Part shown: one piece after another, positions 7,501-8,634 of the stretch
Layout: every line of letters starts with the position of its first letter
Numbering within the stretch: position 1 is the first letter of the stretch
Assembly: GCA_030628785.1 (NCBI GenBank)
Contig: DAOVQI010000113.1
Coordinates: forward strand, 1-8,634
Source: Bacteroidota bacterium
GTDB taxonomy: Bacteria; Bacteroidota; Bacteroidia; Bacteroidales; VadinHA17
Reading direction: 5' to 3'
DNA: 8,634 nucleotides
Notes under the pieces: generated by a model
Told to the model about the DNA's origin: nothing
The model's database searches: none
The model's input: only the letters and a program-made list of their open reading frames with translations
Program-made: the position numbers and the translations under genes

Positions 7501-8226
7501 GATTACATTCGGAGCTTTGAAATCAACCCGGTAGAAACGATTACCGGATGGTGTTTGCAGACCGATGGATTCGCTGAATCGCCTGAAACGATTTGGCCCG
7601 GGTCTTCTGAAAAACATCCGAAACTCTTCACCAGGGTAATCCCTGCCATATGCCCGGCCCAACTCTTCCCAGGTCTGTCCATCATCTGAACCAGATACTT
7701 TGCACTCCCATCCTTTTGCCACCTGGTCGTTTATGGTTAACATGCCAGAAATACTTATCCGATCCACTTCTGGCACTTGATCACCACCTCCCATCTCAAT
7801 TTGCATCCAGCCTCCGGAACCTTCAAAGCTCACCGATGTCATGGTATTGTGATCAATGAGCCATTCACGCTCATTCTTCTTCAGCGTACCGTGCTGGCTG
7901 GTAGAAGCTGAAAACCAATTAGGATACCCGGCATCCTTGATTCCATCGGTCACCAGTTGTGCAGTAAGGTTGTAATCATAGCTGCTTGAATGGTAAGCAG
8001 GCCTGTGGAAAGCAAGGTTTCGATAGTTTTTCTTATCGATGTATGTTGCCGGTGAAAAATCTTCTTTTACATCACCGGGATAAATTCCGATTCCTCGTGT
8101 ATACTCATGGGTATCAGTGGTGCACCTTGATAGTAGAATGAACATCCCAAAGCAGGATATAAACAAAACGAATATCGATGAAAACAAAGGGATGGATTTA
8201 CGATTCTTGGATTTTTTTAACGTCAT
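4561..8226 (-). CDS. GH2 family glycosidase with two N-terminal discoidin-like domains, predicted lipoprotein
   Basis: Intact 1221-residue protein. The N-terminus is basic (KKSKNRKS), then a hydrophobic stretch ending LLSRC (C35). Arg before Cys is atypical for a lipobox, and C25 (LFISC) is a poorer alternative, but a secreted lipid-anchored enzyme is likely. Domains in order: F5/8-type C (discoidin)-like, about 69-255, starting NLAFHRPAYHSSSYDYN; a second one, about 256-370, ending GRYVRVLMKEP and MSEMEVFGRGG; GH2 sugar-binding jelly roll, about 385-560 (WYRNEFLVP, AEVFLNGQKIG); Ig-like, about 585-705; TIM barrel, about 706-1005; C-terminal Ig-like domain to 1221. Catalytic residues visible: acid/base E825 in CGRNEGNP and probable nucleophile E884 in HSEMGMP. 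Overall resemblance is to beta-mannosidase / exo-beta-glucosaminidase-type GH2 rather than LacZ. The GH26 remnant downstream favours beta-mannoside as substrate, by inference. The ATG has no Shine-Dalgarno, only an A/T-rich leader, and is overlapped by an upstream signal-peptide ORF. Confidence 0.9.
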   Translation of the reverse strand: MTLKKSKNRKSIPLFSSIFVLFISCFGMFILLSRCTTDTHEYTRGIGIYPGDVKEDFSPATYIDKKNYRNLAFHRPAYHSSSYDYNLTAQLVTDGIKDAGYPNWFSASTSQHGTLKKNEREWLIDHNTMTSVSFEGSGGWMQIEMGGGDQVPEVDRISISGMLTINDQVAKGWECKVSGSDDGQTWEELGRAYGRDYPGEEFRMFFRRPGPNRFRRFSESIGLQTPSGNRFYRVDFKAPNVIRWNIGGMDFYHSDNQVEIAPSHIFTSTWMSAGNEEEWVYVDLGADCTFDRINLYWIRRAVAGSIQVSDDASEWKDIQDLSASEELTDEFEFDSPVEGRYVRVLMKEPASSKGYLMSEMEVFGRGGSVSKPKPSPAIKDNGRMDLAGGAWRVQRESLVSAEGETLSKPGFQDSNWVIATVPGTVLISYWNAGALPDPNYGDNQLMISESFFYSDFWYRNEFLVPDSYEGQHMYINFDGINWKAEVFLNGQKIGRVEGAFSRGQFDVTNILVPGQENALAVRIEKNATPGNIKEQTALSPDKNGGALGADNPTFHASVGWDWIPTIRGRNIGIWNDVFLTISGPVTIKNPFITTILPLPDTSQADVSIELTLRNHDTEDVSGVLHVHFGEVLFEQPVTLEASSAKNIKLDPSTHPALRLHNPKLWWPTGYGDPNLYDVELRFESEDKTVSDVKSFQTGVRQMTYSEEGGILKIWINGRRFIGRGGNWGFPESNLCYRGREYDIAVRYHSDMNFTMIRNWVGQTGDDEFYEACDRHGIMVWQDFWLANPVDGPNPDDNEMFMRNVEDIVLRIRNHPSMALYCGRNEGNPPEVLDTAIRKIIPRIHLGLHYISNSSFGVVSGGGHYRALPAKFYFETRATTKLHSEMGMPNIVTYESLKKMMPDSAMWPQGRMWGLHDFCLEGAQGGEFFLKMMDINFGEINNVKDWVSLAQWRNYEGYRAMFEAQSKYRMGLLLWMSHPAWPSFVWQTYDYYFEPTAAYFACKKASEPLHIQWNPLSDTIEVVNYSAGNVTGLTASVEIRNLDGTVQWEKSASLESNEDSVEPCLKMEYPSGLTDVFFLKLKLAKGNETLSENFYWRGLDENNGKLPDYWFYDELEESNYQALHNLPKVDLESSTQVERQGDKWFLITHLNNPSEHPVLMVRLKVVREKSGDRILPVLYSDNYVSLMPGEQRVIRMELEHADTRGEIPGVVITGFNIKKVLE

Positions 8227-8377
8227 GATGTAAAATATTTAAAATGAATATTTCTGGTTCGTTATGGGACACTGATTCATGATACTCTTTTTCGTTTGTT
8301 GTTTGTTGCGCAAAAACGTTTAAATTCCAGCATGATACGATGAATATCATGGCTATGAGTCGGATTACATTTTTCAT
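8198..8377 (-). CDS. Short secreted-type ORF overlapping the GH2 start (truncated gene or leader)
   Basis: A 59-codon ORF, ATG at 8377 to TAA at 8198. Its first 25 residues are a convincing signal peptide: MKNVIR, a hydrophobic core LIAMIFIV, then NVFA-QQ, the Ala-Gln-Gln cleavage site common in Bacteroidota. An alternative is lipoprotein cleavage at IVSC (C16). The remaining 34 residues (TTNEKEY... to ...VKKIQES) match nothing I know. The 3' end overlaps the first 29 bp of the GH2 gene in another frame. It could be the 5' stub of a secreted-protein gene whose body was deleted, with GH2 now sitting behind its promoter, or a genuine small exported peptide or translational leader. The signal peptide makes coding at some stage likely; present function is uncertain. 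Confidence 0.5.
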   Translation of the reverse strand: MKNVIRLIAMIFIVSCWNLNVFAQQTTNEKEYHESVSHNEPEIFILNILHHDVKKIQES

Positions 8378-8407
8378 CTCTTTACATCAATGTCTATTGT
8401 TTATTTG

Positions 8408-8439
8408 TAAATATATATAATTTGATAATTTCATTCAAA
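8408..8439 (-). promoter_or_regulatory. Candidate Bacteroidota-type promoter for the short ORF and GH2
   Basis: Read on the minus strand, TTTG (8439-8436) is followed after 20 bases by TATATTTA (8415-8408), close to the Bacteroidota -33 TTTG / -7 TAnnTTTG consensus, with the last base A instead of G. It lies 30 bp upstream of the ATG at 8377 in very A/T-rich DNA, so a chance match is possible. If real, it would drive both the signal-peptide ORF and the GH2 gene. Confidence 0.35.
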
Positions 8440-8494
8440 TTTCCTTAATAAAAGCAAACTACTAAAGAATAAAGAACATAGCTTCGCAAATTTA

Positions 8495-8542
8495 TCCTGT
8501 GAAATATTGCTTTGCAATAAATCTTCGATTTATTTCACAGGG
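8495..8542 (+). repeat. Y-shaped 48-bp palindromic element, copy 2
   Basis: Same design and orientation as the copy at 2573-2620: outer stem 8495-8505 with 8532-8542 (first pair T-G, the other ten perfect), and inner hairpins 8506-8518 (stem ATTGC/GCAAT, loop TTT) and 8519-8531 (stem AAATC/GATTT, loop TTC). 41 of 48 bases equal copy 1. Two pairs are swapped on both sides: C-G to T-A in the outer stem (8498/8539 versus 2576/2617), and A-T to T-A in hairpin 1 (8507/8517 versus 2585/2595). The other three differences are two loop bases and the terminal wobble. The larger 12-bp inverted repeat seen around copy 1 is absent here. Confidence 0.8.
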
Positions 8543-8599
8543 TGAATTAAAAAGAATAGTTAAATTAAAGTTATCCTCAAATTTTGGAACAAAGTGGTC

Positions 8600-8629
8600 A
8601 AGGCTAAGGCTGAGGCTGAGGCTAAGGCT
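8600..8629 (+). repeat. Hexanucleotide tandem repeat (RAGGCT)5
   Basis: Five consecutive 6-bp units, AAGGCT, AAGGCT, GAGGCT, GAGGCT, AAGGCT, with purine variation only at the first base. The array ends 5 bp before the window edge at TTAAAA. It lies in intergenic DNA about 60 bp after the Y-shaped element. The 6-bp period would keep any reading frame, but no ORF through it is supported within the window. Confidence 0.7.
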
Positions 8630-8634
8630 TAAAA

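Noticed and set aside
4094..7859. Plus-strand open frames opposite the GH26 fragment and the GH2 gene (for example 4094-4378, 5172-5411, 6452-6826, 7468-7689)
   Set aside because: Short, without motifs, and opposite strongly supported minus-strand coding sequence.
8495..8629. CRISPR array from the clustered repeats near the right end
   Set aside because: There is one palindrome and a 6-bp tandem array, not regularly spaced direct repeats with unique spacers, and no cas gene is present.

Overview
The window looks like a piece of a Bacteroidota genome, probably a free-living or sediment-type polysaccharide degrader. The reasons are the lipoprotein signal peptides on degradative enzymes, start codons with A/T-rich leaders and no Shine-Dalgarno, a possible TTTG / TAnnTTT promoter, and the gene families present: Gfo/Idh/MocA oxidoreductases, a GH2 enzyme with discoidin domains, and fragments of GH3, GH26 and DUF5916 genes. 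No SusC/SusD pair, transposase, recombinase, tRNA, rRNA or CRISPR array is visible.

Layout. (1) Positions 1-2439, plus strand: two adjacent sugar-oxidoreductase genes 12 bp apart. The first is cut by the left window edge; the second is an intact predicted lipoprotein with a Gfo/Idh/MocA-like fold. (2) Positions 2440-2695: non-coding, holding a 150-bp block bounded by perfect 12-bp inverted repeats, with a 48-bp Y-shaped palindrome inside it. (3) Positions 2696-4537: a gene graveyard of four truncated carbohydrate-active genes packed end to end. They are an internal piece of a GH3 N-terminal domain (+), the C-terminus of a DUF5916 protein joined to it in frame (+), the C-terminal part of a different GH3 (-), and the C-terminal part of a GH26 mannanase (-). 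Three of the four keep their natural 3' end and stop codon, and the gaps between them are 6 to about 25 bp. (4) Positions 4561-8226, minus strand: one large intact lipoprotein-like GH2 glycosidase with two N-terminal discoidin-like domains. (5) Positions 8198-8634: a 59-residue minus-strand ORF with a clear signal peptide that overlaps the GH2 start, a candidate promoter, a second copy of the Y-shaped palindrome, and a short GGCT-based hexamer repeat at the window edge.

How it fits together. The intact GH2 gene followed on the same strand by GH26 and GH3 remnants suggests a former mannan or mixed-hemicellulose utilisation cluster that has been eroded or rearranged. The oxidoreductase pair may process released sugars, but its substrate cannot be read from sequence. 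The most notable signal is the repeated 48-bp element. Its two copies differ at seven positions, two of the changes are fully compensatory base-pair swaps, and together the copies bracket the rearranged block. I see no complete new biological system. The interest lies in the structured repeat and the decayed, mosaic gene block. A metagenome assembly artefact must be excluded for the mosaic block.
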